Source: Dehalococcoidia bacterium (GTDB lineage: Bacteria; Chloroflexota; Dehalococcoidia; GIF9; AB-539-J10). From it: a stretch of DNA of 12,630 nt. Shown here piece by piece: positions 1 through 6,932 of this stretch. The DNA lies in assembly GCA_030606765.1 (NCBI GenBank), contig JAUWFX010000035.1, forward strand, positions 1 to 12,630. The letters run 5' to 3'. The translations under genes and the position numbers were made by a program. Positions within the stretch are counted from its first letter, which is position 1. Every line of letters begins with the position of its first letter. The notes below the pieces were generated by a model, which had not been told where the DNA came from, ran no database searches, and saw nothing but the letters and a program-made list of their open reading frames with translations.

Positions 1-163
1 CTTCAGCAGCTTTAATTTCTTTGACCACGTCCATAAGCGGCGCCTCATCAATATCACTGACAAAAACAGCCGCACCCTCTTTGGCAAACAACAAGGCATC
101 AGCTCTGCCTATGCCCCGTGCCGCCCCTGTGATAACCGCTACTTTCCCGTCTAATTTTCCCAT
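1..163 (-). CDS. SDR-family NAD(P)-dependent oxidoreductase, N-terminal part (cut by window edge)
   Basis: Only the first 54 codons are inside the window. They form the start of a Rossmann fold: a beta strand (KVAVI) followed by the glycine-rich cofactor loop TGAARGIG at residues 12-19, the classical short-chain dehydrogenase TGxxxGxG signature. The second strand ends in an acidic residue (VSD, Asp37), which in this family usually favours NAD(H) over NADP(H). The ATG at 163 has a full AGGAGGT ribosome binding site four bases upstream. It is the last visible gene of a minus-strand operon with two MaoC-type proteins and a thiolase, 97 bases after the MaoC hydratase. By context it would be the 3-hydroxyacyl-CoA dehydrogenase step between hydration and thiolysis. 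The catalytic Tyr-x3-Lys lies outside the window, so substrate class is inference only. Confidence 0.88.
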   Translation of the reverse strand, partial: MGKLDGKVAVITGAARGIGRADALLFAKEGAAVFVSDIDEAPLMDVVKEIKAAE

Positions 164-260
164 TTTTACCTCCTTGAACTTGGTTCTCTTAAAAACACGG
201 ACTTGCTTCAGTATTTCCAGAATACTACTTCTAAATAGCTATCAAAACCAGTATTCATGC

Positions 261-731
261 CTATTTCGCGCTTCGTGTGGGTAAGGCAACCAGGGCTGAG
301 CCAGGCGTTGTCTTTTCTCCCTTTCCATTCTCCACCCAAATCTCGCACTCCACAAGGTGCTCACCACCTTCCTCATATTTCTTGGTCACTTTACCTTTAC
401 ACCACCAGGTTTCGCCATCATGAGGCTTTTGCATTGTCTTCATTTTCCGGGGATAATCCATGCCGCGATATTGGCAGGACAATTTCTTGAGTTTTCCCTG
501 CTCTCCAATCCAATCAGTCATTAAGTGTCCTAACCAGGCACGTTTAAGCGCGCCATGTACAATGGGAGCACCTACGCCCATAGCTTTAGCGAAATCATCG
601 TCATAATGCAAGGGGTTGAAATCCCCCGATGCCCCCGCCCACTGGACTAACATACGAGTTGTAGCAATCTTAGCCAATGGTGTTATCTCAGTGCCTACTT
701 CAACATCCTCATAATAAACTTGTTTAACCAT
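261..731 (-). CDS. MaoC-family hotdog hydratase (enoyl-CoA hydratase type)
   Basis: A 156-residue single-hotdog protein, the usual length for a stand-alone MaoC-like (R)-type enoyl-CoA hydratase. The hydratase-2 signature is visible at residues 35-60: ASGDFNPLHYDDDFAKAMG followed by a conserved VHG. Asp37, Asn39 and His42 match the catalytic D-x-N-x2-H pattern, so this copy looks catalytically competent. The start at 731 is supported by GGAGG four bases upstream. It lies 33 bases after a second hotdog protein that has lost the histidine, so the two probably form a heteromeric hydratase in which this subunit supplies the active site. That arrangement is known for the ChsH1-ChsH2 hydratase of actinobacterial cholesterol side-chain breakdown; its use here is inference. 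Expected reaction: addition of water to a 2-enoyl-CoA. Confidence 0.9.
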   Translation of the reverse strand: MVKQVYYEDVEVGTEITPLAKIATTRMLVQWAGASGDFNPLHYDDDFAKAMGVGAPIVHGALKRAWLGHLMTDWIGEQGKLKKLSCQYRGMDYPRKMKTMQKPHDGETWWCKGKVTKKYEEGGEHLVECEIWVENGKGEKTTPGSALVALPTRSAK

Positions 732-764
732 CTCTCCTCCAAAAAATAAAGTAGTTAGAACAGG

Positions 765-1238
765 CTAAAACATGATAAATGTCGACCAACCTTTGAGCGC
801 CACATCGCCCTTTGGGTTCACAAGCGTAGTCTCCAGTGTGTTAAACAGGGTCTTGCCCAGTCTGGTTTCGCGCTCGGTTATACTGGCAATTTTAGTTGTG
901 GAAGTTAATACATCGCCAGCACCAATGGGTTCAATGAATTCGAATTCAACACCCCCATCGAGAAGCCTTGAAGGCGCTCCAGCTTTTAGCAGATACTCGA
1001 GCAGTTTGTCCGAAAGGCGTCCAGCCTTGACTGGCCAACCGGTGAAACCAGGAGGAGCCAATAATCGTCCATACTTGGTTTTATTGGCAAAATCAGGGTC
1101 ATTATATAGAGGGTTTGGATCACCTATAGCTTGTGCATACCTCTGGATTGCTCCTTCCTCGACCTTGAAAACGATAGTCTCTAAAGTTACACCTATCAAT
1201 TTTCGCAGCTCATCGGTAATCAGACTACCATTAGCCAT
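765..1238 (-). CDS. MaoC-N-type (FAS1-like dehydratase) hotdog protein, probable non-catalytic hydratase subunit
   Basis: A 157-residue protein with the layout of MaoC dehydratase N-terminal domains. The N-terminal part resembles hydratase 2 (AIGDPNPLYNDPDFA, residues 37-51), followed by a loop with APPGFTGWP and a hotdog strand VEFEFIEPIGAGD. At the hydratase motif it reads D40-P-N42-P-L-Y45, so the catalytic histidine is a tyrosine. In the ChsH1-ChsH2 hydratase the MaoC-N partner also lacks the catalytic dyad and mainly shapes the acyl pocket; I infer the same role here. AGGAGG sits six bases before the ATG at 1238. The gene lies 26 bases after the thiolase gene and 33 bases before the intact MaoC gene, consistent with co-translation and a complex. 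In ChsH2 a DUF35 domain is fused to this kind of protein; here DUF35 is instead on the upstream HMG-CoA-synthase-like protein. Confidence 0.85.
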   Translation of the reverse strand: MANGSLITDELRKLIGVTLETIVFKVEEGAIQRYAQAIGDPNPLYNDPDFANKTKYGRLLAPPGFTGWPVKAGRLSDKLLEYLLKAGAPSRLLDGGVEFEFIEPIGAGDVLTSTTKIASITERETRLGKTLFNTLETTLVNPKGDVALKGWSTFIMF

Positions 1239-1264
1239 AGCTAGCCTCCTAGATTTGGTTTCTT

Positions 1265-2467
1265 TTACAATCCTATAATAGCAATACTAACGATGTTCAT
1301 GGGTGGAAACCCGCCTAAATTGTGGGTTAGCCCTAGTTTGGGATTCTTGAGCTGTCGTTCTGGTAGCTGGGCTTTGCCTTGCAACTGTTTGTACATCTCG
1401 TACAGCATCCTGAGACCGGAGGCCCCAATAGGATGCCCGAAGCACTTCAATCCACCATCAGGCTGAATAGGCTGCGGGCCATCATGATTAAAACGGCCAG
1501 CCTCGATATCATCCTTGACTTTTCCCCGGGGGCTGAATTGCAAATCTTCCATAGTCACTGCCTCAGTTATAGAGAAGCAATCGTGCACCTCAGCCATACT
1601 TATCTCTTCACGCGGATTCTTTACCCCCGCTTCCTTATAAGCTAGCATGCCACCACGATAAGTAGTCTCAACATGAGCTCCATCCCATTTAGTATACATC
1701 AATTCTTCGCCCGAACTTAAAGCGATTTGTAGTGCCTTAACAGATATGGGGTCTGGCCGGAACTTCTTGGCCATGTCAGCTCTGGTTACGATTGCAGCCG
1801 CTGCACCATCGCTGACTCCGCAGCAATCAAAAAGCCCCAATGGCCAGGCGATGATAGGCGCTTTTATTATCTGTTCCTCAGTTACTTCGCGGCGCAAATG
1901 CGCCTTCGGGTTCCGGGCTCCATTATAATGGCTTTTAGCTGACACTTTAGCCAGCATTTTCTTGCCTTCCTCTGGACTAAGGCCATACACGGCAAAGTAC
2001 CTGGTCGCCATCATGGCAAAGGCCCCGGGAGCGGTCAATTTGGGCATAATCAGTGCACTTTTTGTCCCCATAAGACCAGGGCCGCCGGGAAGCCCACCAT
2101 ACCCCGTATCCTTGAGCTTTTCTACACCCAAAGCCAGAGCAATGTCATAGGCCCCTGAAGCCACGCCATAGCATGCACCCCTGAAGGCTTCTGTGCCAGT
2201 AGCACAAAAATTTTCCGTCCTGGTGACCGGAATAAAAGGCAGCTTCAAGGTCAAAGACAAAGGTGTAGCCCCTTTTCCCACGCTTTGTTCCTCAAAATGC
2301 ACGCCAAACCAGGCTGCATTGATGTCCTTTTTCTCTATACCCGCGTCCTCGATACATTCCTTAAAAGCATCTACCATAAGGTCCTCTGCACTCTTATCCC
2401 ATAGCTCCCCAAACTTAGTGCAACCCATGCCTATAACAGCAACTTTGTCTTTAATACCTTCTGCCAT
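1265..2467 (-). CDS. SCP2-type thiolase / lipid-transfer-protein-like acyl-CoA thiolase
   Basis: A 400-residue thiolase-fold protein, normal length for the SCP2-thiolase/lipid-transfer-protein branch. Visible motifs in order: nucleophile loop ENFCATGTEAF with Cys88; HDCF at residues 295-298, which in SCP2-type thiolases replaces the NEAF motif; GGLKCFGHPIGASG at 338-351 with His345; and a C-terminal HNLGG (382-386) where degradative thiolases carry a CxGGG motif. The set Cys88, HDCF and GHP argues for a working Claisen enzyme, though related Ltp2-type retro-aldolases share the fold. Probable reaction: CoA-dependent cleavage of a 3-oxoacyl-CoA, or the reverse condensation. The start at 2467 has GGAGGG eight bases upstream. 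The next upstream gene encodes a DUF35-containing protein. Archaeal thiolase/HMG-CoA synthase complexes and BbsAB thiolase use DUF35 as a CoA-handling partner, so a physical complex is likely (inference). Confidence 0.88.
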   Translation of the reverse strand: MAEGIKDKVAVIGMGCTKFGELWDKSAEDLMVDAFKECIEDAGIEKKDINAAWFGVHFEEQSVGKGATPLSLTLKLPFIPVTRTENFCATGTEAFRGACYGVASGAYDIALALGVEKLKDTGYGGLPGGPGLMGTKSALIMPKLTAPGAFAMMATRYFAVYGLSPEEGKKMLAKVSAKSHYNGARNPKAHLRREVTEEQIIKAPIIAWPLGLFDCCGVSDGAAAAIVTRADMAKKFRPDPISVKALQIALSSGEELMYTKWDGAHVETTYRGGMLAYKEAGVKNPREEISMAEVHDCFSITEAVTMEDLQFSPRGKVKDDIEAGRFNHDGPQPIQPDGGLKCFGHPIGASGLRMLYEMYKQLQGKAQLPERQLKNPKLGLTHNLGGFPPMNIVSIAIIGL

Positions 2468-2507
2468 TTTTTGCTCCCTCCGTAAATTTCATTATCTTTT
2501 ACCGCAG

Positions 2508-3950
2508 TCAGGCACGTATAGGCGTTGCCTTCCATGAATAACCGTGGACACCACTTGACTCATCAACATATCGTCTGCGAAAGGTCATCTCTACCTGCAT
2601 GCCTACTTTAACAGAATCCAGGTCACAATCCGTGAAATCAAACCAGTATCTACCACCACCATCAAAATCTACCAGGCCATATACTGAAGGCGGGTCAATA
2701 CTGGCAGCTAGATTATCACCGGTATAAGTAAATACGACACCTTTCTTATCCGAAAAGCGGTAATCTTCCATCTGGTCAATGGCTCCGCAATCAGGATTTA
2801 CACATACCCTCTGATATGGATATTGTGGCGTACCACATTTTTTGCACTTCGAGCCACAAAGGGCCAAAACTACTTTCCGTTCCCTGAACAGCGCTGACAT
2901 CGGTGTGCGCATGCTCATCTCTCCACGCATACCTAAGTCCATCGGTGCTAAATTTCTGAAGGCAAGATATTTTTCATAGCTGGCAAGATCTTTTTTAGAG
3001 TTCAGGTGTTTCTTCACCGCCCTCTTATTAGTCACACTTTCTATTTTCTCAGTAACCTGGAAAAATAGTGCGTCGCCGCCGTTTCCAAAGCTGGTAACCA
3101 GTACCTTATCACCTGGCTTGGCATCTTCCAACGCCGCTATCAACATCATTAAAGGTGAAGCTGACCCAGTATCACCGACTGTGCTAAGCAATGTATCCTG
3201 AAGCTGACCAGGGTCAGCACCTAACCGCTTGGCTATAGCTCCATGCCCTCGTGCATATAGACCTGGATACACTATCTTGGTAAAGTCTTTGATGTTCAAG
3301 TTGTATTTTTTCAATAGCCCGGAAATTACCTCCGTGATAAATTGACTATAGCCAGAATCGCGAATGAATCTATCTTCCCAGGCATGTTCAAATTTTTCTC
3401 CACTTGCCCTCCAGCGGTCGGGGAAATCATAGGAAACAGAATACGAACCCTCGAAAGTGGCAATCACCTCATCACTGCCAACAAGAAGCGACGCAGCGCC
3501 ATCACCATAGAGAGACTCTTGAGGACTGCCCGGCTTGCTCAACCGGCAATCGGAAGCACAGACAAGAACATTGCTTGACGTCTCTCCCTTTACAGTATCG
3601 AGGGCAGAAAGCAACCCAGTAGTCCCTGACTTCGTAGAGCCTATGAAATCGGCAGTCCTTATATTTGACTGCAAATCAAGAGCAGTAGCTACCAGGGCTG
3701 AATTCTGCCTTACCATATAAGGCTGACTGGTAGTAGCAAGATACAGACCGTCAACTGCCTCCCGTTTCATACCACTTAAGCAATCAATCCCTGCGGCTAC
3801 TGCCATAGTGAGCGTATCTTCGTCATGATTAGCGACTGCATTTTCACCGGGCGGTGGGAACGTCCCCAAGAACCCAACAGCCGTGAAGATAGTGTTGTGA
3901 TTCATTCGATACCGTGGGATATAAGCTCCGTAAGACTTTATGCCGACCAT
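2508..3950 (-). CDS. HMG-CoA synthase-like protein fused to C-terminal DUF35 zinc-ribbon/OB domain; probable pseudo-enzyme
   Basis: A 480-residue two-domain protein. Residues 1 to about 305 follow the archaeal-type HMG-CoA synthase/KAS III fold, opening with GIKSYGAYIPRYR and carrying DEDTLTMAV, a GDGAASLLVG segment (149-158) and SFGNGGDAL (287-295). After a linker, residues 355-480 form a DUF35 module: a zinc ribbon with Cys369, Cys372, Cys383 and Cys388, then an OB-fold with VFTYTGDNL and YGLVDFDGGGR. By eye the three HMG-CoA synthase catalytic residues are replaced: Glu of GSES reads ATTS (Thr74), the nucleophile in ACKAGTAG reads STKSGTTG (Thr106), and the His of FHQP reads VYPG (228-229). 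It is therefore probably a scaffold or CoA-binding partner of the thiolase encoded 40 bases downstream. AGGAGG lies seven bases before the ATG, and this is the first gene of the operon. Confidence 0.82.
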   Translation of the reverse strand: MVGIKSYGAYIPRYRMNHNTIFTAVGFLGTFPPPGENAVANHDEDTLTMAVAAGIDCLSGMKREAVDGLYLATTSQPYMVRQNSALVATALDLQSNIRTADFIGSTKSGTTGLLSALDTVKGETSSNVLVCASDCRLSKPGSPQESLYGDGAASLLVGSDEVIATFEGSYSVSYDFPDRWRASGEKFEHAWEDRFIRDSGYSQFITEVISGLLKKYNLNIKDFTKIVYPGLYARGHGAIAKRLGADPGQLQDTLLSTVGDTGSASPLMMLIAALEDAKPGDKVLVTSFGNGGDALFFQVTEKIESVTNKRAVKKHLNSKKDLASYEKYLAFRNLAPMDLGMRGEMSMRTPMSALFRERKVVLALCGSKCKKCGTPQYPYQRVCVNPDCGAIDQMEDYRFSDKKGVVFTYTGDNLAASIDPPSVYGLVDFDGGGRYWFDFTDCDLDSVKVGMQVEMTFRRRYVDESSGVHGYSWKATPIRA

Positions 3951-3988
3951 GAATTAACCTCCTGATATAAGCTTTTTGGACCCAAGAG

Positions 3989-4017
3989 ACTATGGCATAG
4001 AAGCTGTATGATGTCAA
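3989..4017 (-). promoter_or_regulatory. Probable sigma-70-type promoter of the left operon
   Basis: On the minus strand a perfect TTGACA (-35, 4017-4012) is followed after 17 bases by CATAGT (-10, 3994-3989), four of six matches to TATAAT. The predicted start near 3982 gives a leader of about 30 bases with AGGAGG before the ATG at 3950. Spacing and position fit well; the -10 box is only moderate. Confidence 0.5.
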
Positions 4018-4026
4018 ACCTTGACA
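4012..4026. promoter_or_regulatory. Perfect palindrome TGTCAA-ACC-TTGACA in the divergent promoter region
   Basis: Six-base inverted arms are separated by three bases. Each arm is also a consensus -35 hexamer, one for each direction. A regulator bound here would cover the minus-strand -35 box and could co-regulate both operons. Further TTGAC boxes occur at 4072 and 4108. The palindrome is plain in the sequence; operator function is inferred. Confidence 0.4.
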
Positions 4027-4107
4027 CTCTTGAAAATGAACCGCTAATGAGAATTTTTTCATAATTACCAGTTGACAAAAGTGGGAAAACAAAGTCCCTT
4101 TTGGAAC

Positions 4108-4136
4108 TTGACGGTTCACTGCCAGAGTTGTACCAT
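4108..4136 (+). promoter_or_regulatory. Candidate promoter of the acyl-CoA ligase operon
   Basis: TTGACG (4108-4113), a 17-base spacer and TACCAT (4131-4136) form the best-spaced plus-strand sigma-70-like pair before the ATG at 4214. An alternative pair is TTGACA at 4021-4026 with GCTAAT at 4043-4048 (16-base spacer). Both -10 boxes are weak, so which one is used is uncertain. Confidence 0.3.
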
Positions 4137-4213
4137 CAACTCAAGAGCAATCGGGGCTAAAACTCACTCACCGCCAAATAATAGTGAAATACTGAATTGA
4201 GCAGGGATGTATT

Positions 4214-5812
4214 ATGAACATTGGCAGTGGAATAGAGGATAACATCAAAAGGTTCGGCGAATATGAAGCCGCTTATTTCGAAGGGAGATGGTACACAAAT
4301 GTTGAGATAAATCGCAACGCCAACCTACTGGGGAATGCACTCAAAGGACTTGGTATAAACAAAGGAGACCGGGTGGCGGTACAAATGCCTAACAGTCCGG
4401 AGGTGCTTTCTGCTTTTCCCGCCATATACAAGATAGGCGCTGTTGTCATCCCCTTGAATCCCCTGCTGCGGCCCGACCAGGCCGCTTATATATATCGTGA
4501 CTGCGGAGCCAAAGCTATCCTCACTAGCTCGGATTTTGTGGGCCGGGTACTAGAGGCACAAAAGCAAACTCCAAACCTGCAACATGTAATCCTCACAGAC
4601 CGCGATGACGTTTCTGGAACCATCTCATGCAGTAATATTATGTCAACTAGTTCCGCTGAACTGATGATTGAGCAGACTGATAATGACGATGTTGCCGCTC
4701 TAATATACACTGCTGGCACCACAGGACCGCCCAAGGGTGTGATGCACACGCACTACTCGCTTCATATGAATGCCTTATCCTTCTACGAATACGTTCTGGT
4801 TCATCGCTCCATGACTTTGCAATTAAACAGCCGCGCGTTTAATCCCAAAACACTCCAATTCAATGAGGTCACTCAGCGAGTTTCCGGTGTAAATCGAGCG
4901 ATGGTTAGCCTAGGAGTGCTCCCTCTATCACACTCCTATGGCATTGCCTTCGGTAACACCGGTAACTTCGTAGGCGGAAAAACAATCGTGCTAAAGTGGT
5001 GGAATGTCGAAGAGGCACTGAAAGCCATTCAGACATTCCGGGTTACTCAAATGGCAGCAGTTCCTACCATGTACATCCAGATGCTAGAATTCCCTGAACT
5101 GGACAAATATGATTTGAGTTCGCTTGAGGACTGTCAATGTGGGGCTGCACAACTGCCCGTGGAAGTAGCCTTGAGGTGGAAAGAAAAAGTGGGAGTGGAT
5201 ATTAGGGAGGGGTGGGGACTAACCGAATCAGGAGCCATTACTACGGGGCAAGCAGCTGACCTTCCACCCAAGTATGGCTCCATTGGTAAGTGCCTGCTGA
5301 AATGCAACACCATAAAAGTTTTCGACGAGAAGGGTCAAGAGCTTCCACCGGGGCAGCAAGGCGAGATAGCAGTCAAAGGGCCTACAGTGATGAAAGGCTA
5401 CTGGAACCTGCCTGAGGAAACAGCTAAAGCTATCAAAGACGGCTGGCTTTATACTGGCGATATAGGTTATATGGACGAGGATGGCTACTTCTACATCACC
5501 GGCCGCAAGAAGGATATCATTATCAGAGGTGGGGAAAACGTATCACCGGTGGAGGTTGAGGAGATTCTTCTACAACATCCAGCAGTCGAGGAAGCAGGAG
5601 TCGTAGGCATCCCGGACGCTGTATATGGGGAGGAAATAAAGGCTTTCGTCGTCATAAAGCCGGATAAGCGCGTAACCGAAGATGAACTAACTGCTTTCTG
5701 CAAAGACCGCTTGCCTAGCTTTAAATTGCCAAAAAAAGTACAATTTACGGAATTCTTGCCAAAGAACCTTCTAGGCAAGGTACTAAGAGCCGAATTACGC
5801 AAGCTCGGTTAA
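4214..5812 (+). CDS. Acyl-CoA ligase (AMP-forming acyl-CoA synthetase)
   Basis: A 532-residue member of the adenylate-forming superfamily, joining a carboxylic acid to CoA with ATP cleaved to AMP and pyrophosphate. Motifs in order: ATP-binding P-loop YTAGTTGPPKG at 165-175; GWGLTESG at 333-340; YTGD at 413-416; hinge and CoA-binding stretch GRKKDIIIRGGENVSP at 430-445; and the C-terminal catalytic lysine, probably Lys522 in LLGKVLR. All key elements are present, so it should be active. The stretch between MHTH (177-180) and LPLSHSYG (236-243) is about 25 residues longer than I expect for the family and falls near the acyl pocket. The binding site before the ATG is modest (AGGGA, 7 bases). First gene of the plus-strand operon and divergent from the hydratase/thiolase operon, for which it plausibly supplies the CoA ester. 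Substrate unknown. Confidence 0.92.
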   Translation: MNIGSGIEDNIKRFGEYEAAYFEGRWYTNVEINRNANLLGNALKGLGINKGDRVAVQMPNSPEVLSAFPAIYKIGAVVIPLNPLLRPDQAAYIYRDCGAKAILTSSDFVGRVLEAQKQTPNLQHVILTDRDDVSGTISCSNIMSTSSAELMIEQTDNDDVAALIYTAGTTGPPKGVMHTHYSLHMNALSFYEYVLVHRSMTLQLNSRAFNPKTLQFNEVTQRVSGVNRAMVSLGVLPLSHSYGIAFGNTGNFVGGKTIVLKWWNVEEALKAIQTFRVTQMAAVPTMYIQMLEFPELDKYDLSSLEDCQCGAAQLPVEVALRWKEKVGVDIREGWGLTESGAITTGQAADLPPKYGSIGKCLLKCNTIKVFDEKGQELPPGQQGEIAVKGPTVMKGYWNLPEETAKAIKDGWLYTGDIGYMDEDGYFYITGRKKDIIIRGGENVSPVEVEEILLQHPAVEEAGVVGIPDAVYGEEIKAFVVIKPDKRVTEDELTAFCKDRLPSFKLPKKVQFTEFLPKNLLGKVLRAELRKLG

Positions 5813-5848
5813 TTTTGAGTAGCGTGACAAAGAATCGAAGGGAGGGAT

Positions 5849-6931
5849 ATGCCATTGCCTGAATTAAAATTTGACAAAACAAAATGTGCCGAGTGCAAAG
5901 CCATCAGCTGCCTTGTTAAGTGCCAGTACATGGATTTTAAGGACAAAGACAAGGCAAAGAAGGAATGGCAGAAGGTAATCAATGGTGAGGACTCTTCTGT
6001 GCTGGAGGCATGCACCACATGTTATGCCTGTGAGGAATACTGCCCCTTTGGTAACCATCCATTTTACTTAATTGTTGAGCGGCAGGAGGAGAAAGGGATA
6101 TTACCAGCACCGAGGCCTATCGTAACCATGTGGATTAACCAATGTGAACCGGTGGGTAAGTTCATGGTGGGTAAGATTGAGGAGAAGGCCTTGTCATACT
6201 GTTTCATGCCACAACTCAATGCCCTGGTTGGGGGGAAGCTTTTTAAGGATATCGCCCACTCATCGTTTTTCGGGCAGGAGTTTTTCTGCAATGTTGTCTA
6301 TTTGCACTATGCTAAGATGTCGGTAATAAAGGAAAGGCTCCCTAAGGTAATAGAAAACATCACCAGACTCGGGGTGAAGGAAGTTATCTGCCTTCACGAC
6401 GAATGTTATGGCAGCTTTACATCGCTGGCGCCAGCCTATGGCATCGAAGTACCGTTCAAACCTATCCATTACTATGAATTTCTGTACAATAGGCTAAAGG
6501 AACTCAAGGATGAGATAAAACCGCTGAACGTGAAGGTGGCCTACCAGCGAAACTGCTCGGCTCGGCTTTGCCCGGAGACAGACCACTTTGTTGATGATAT
6601 ATTCGGGCTAATCGGAGTTAAAAGGGTGGAACGGGAATATGACAAAGAGAATGCTCTGTGCTGTGCCGAGATAATCAGGATGGCAAAAGGGCCGACAATG
6701 GCAGATGGTATACAGAAAAGAAACATAGACGATATGGTGAAATTCGGAGCCGAGTATTGCGTGTTTAATTGCCCGGCTTGCTATGATTCTCTGGTCGAGA
6801 AGGTCGTCAAAGCTGGAATCAAGCCAATCCACATGATTGACCTGTGCAGACTGGCGCTAGGTGAAGAGCGGGGGCAGAAACTACCTCTGGAGGGTATGCC
6901 AGCCATTCAAGCCGCAATGGAGGATAGATAG
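5849..6931 (+). CDS. HdrD/GlpC-like protein: two 4Fe-4S clusters plus cysteine-rich (CCG) domains
   Basis: A 360-residue soluble iron-sulfur protein. The N-terminus has two ferredoxin-type clusters: Cys13, 16, 21, 25 (C-x2-C-x4-C-x3-C, slightly unusual spacing) and Cys55, 58, 61, 65 followed by Pro (the classical C-x2-C-x2-C-x3-C-P). The second half resembles a pair of CCG domains. The first (about 145-190) is degenerate, with only CLHDEC (181-186) left. The second is complete: Cys236, the Cys271-Cys272 pair and Cys308-x2-Cys311 (FNCPACYDSL), the pattern that in HdrB/HdrD binds a noncubane 4Fe-4S cluster. Such proteins pass electrons between flavoproteins and quinones, disulfides or membrane carriers. 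The ATG at 5849 follows a GGGAGGG-type site. It starts 36 bases after the ligase gene and ends one base before the FAD-oxidase start. Confidence 0.85.
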   Translation: MPLPELKFDKTKCAECKAISCLVKCQYMDFKDKDKAKKEWQKVINGEDSSVLEACTTCYACEEYCPFGNHPFYLIVERQEEKGILPAPRPIVTMWINQCEPVGKFMVGKIEEKALSYCFMPQLNALVGGKLFKDIAHSSFFGQEFFCNVVYLHYAKMSVIKERLPKVIENITRLGVKEVICLHDECYGSFTSLAPAYGIEVPFKPIHYYEFLYNRLKELKDEIKPLNVKVAYQRNCSARLCPETDHFVDDIFGLIGVKRVEREYDKENALCCAEIIRMAKGPTMADGIQKRNIDDMVKFGAEYCVFNCPACYDSLVEKVVKAGIKPIHMIDLCRLALGEERGQKLPLEGMPAIQAAMEDR

Positions 6932-6932
6932 T

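Noticed and set aside
210..226. Inverted repeat AGTATT-TCCAG-AATACT between the MaoC and SDR genes
   Set aside because: The stem is short and AT-rich with no T run, and it lies inside an operon, so I do not call a terminator.
772..1278. Plus-strand open frame of 168 codons opposite the MaoC-N gene
   Set aside because: The antisense gene has a recognisable hotdog motif and AGGAGG; the plus-strand product has no motif and is typical of mirror-frame artefacts.
3844..4119. Minus-strand open frame extending from the divergent promoter region into the start of the HMG-CoA-synthase-like gene
   Set aside because: It lies out of frame with the well-supported gene starting at 3950 and covers the promoter elements; no motif.
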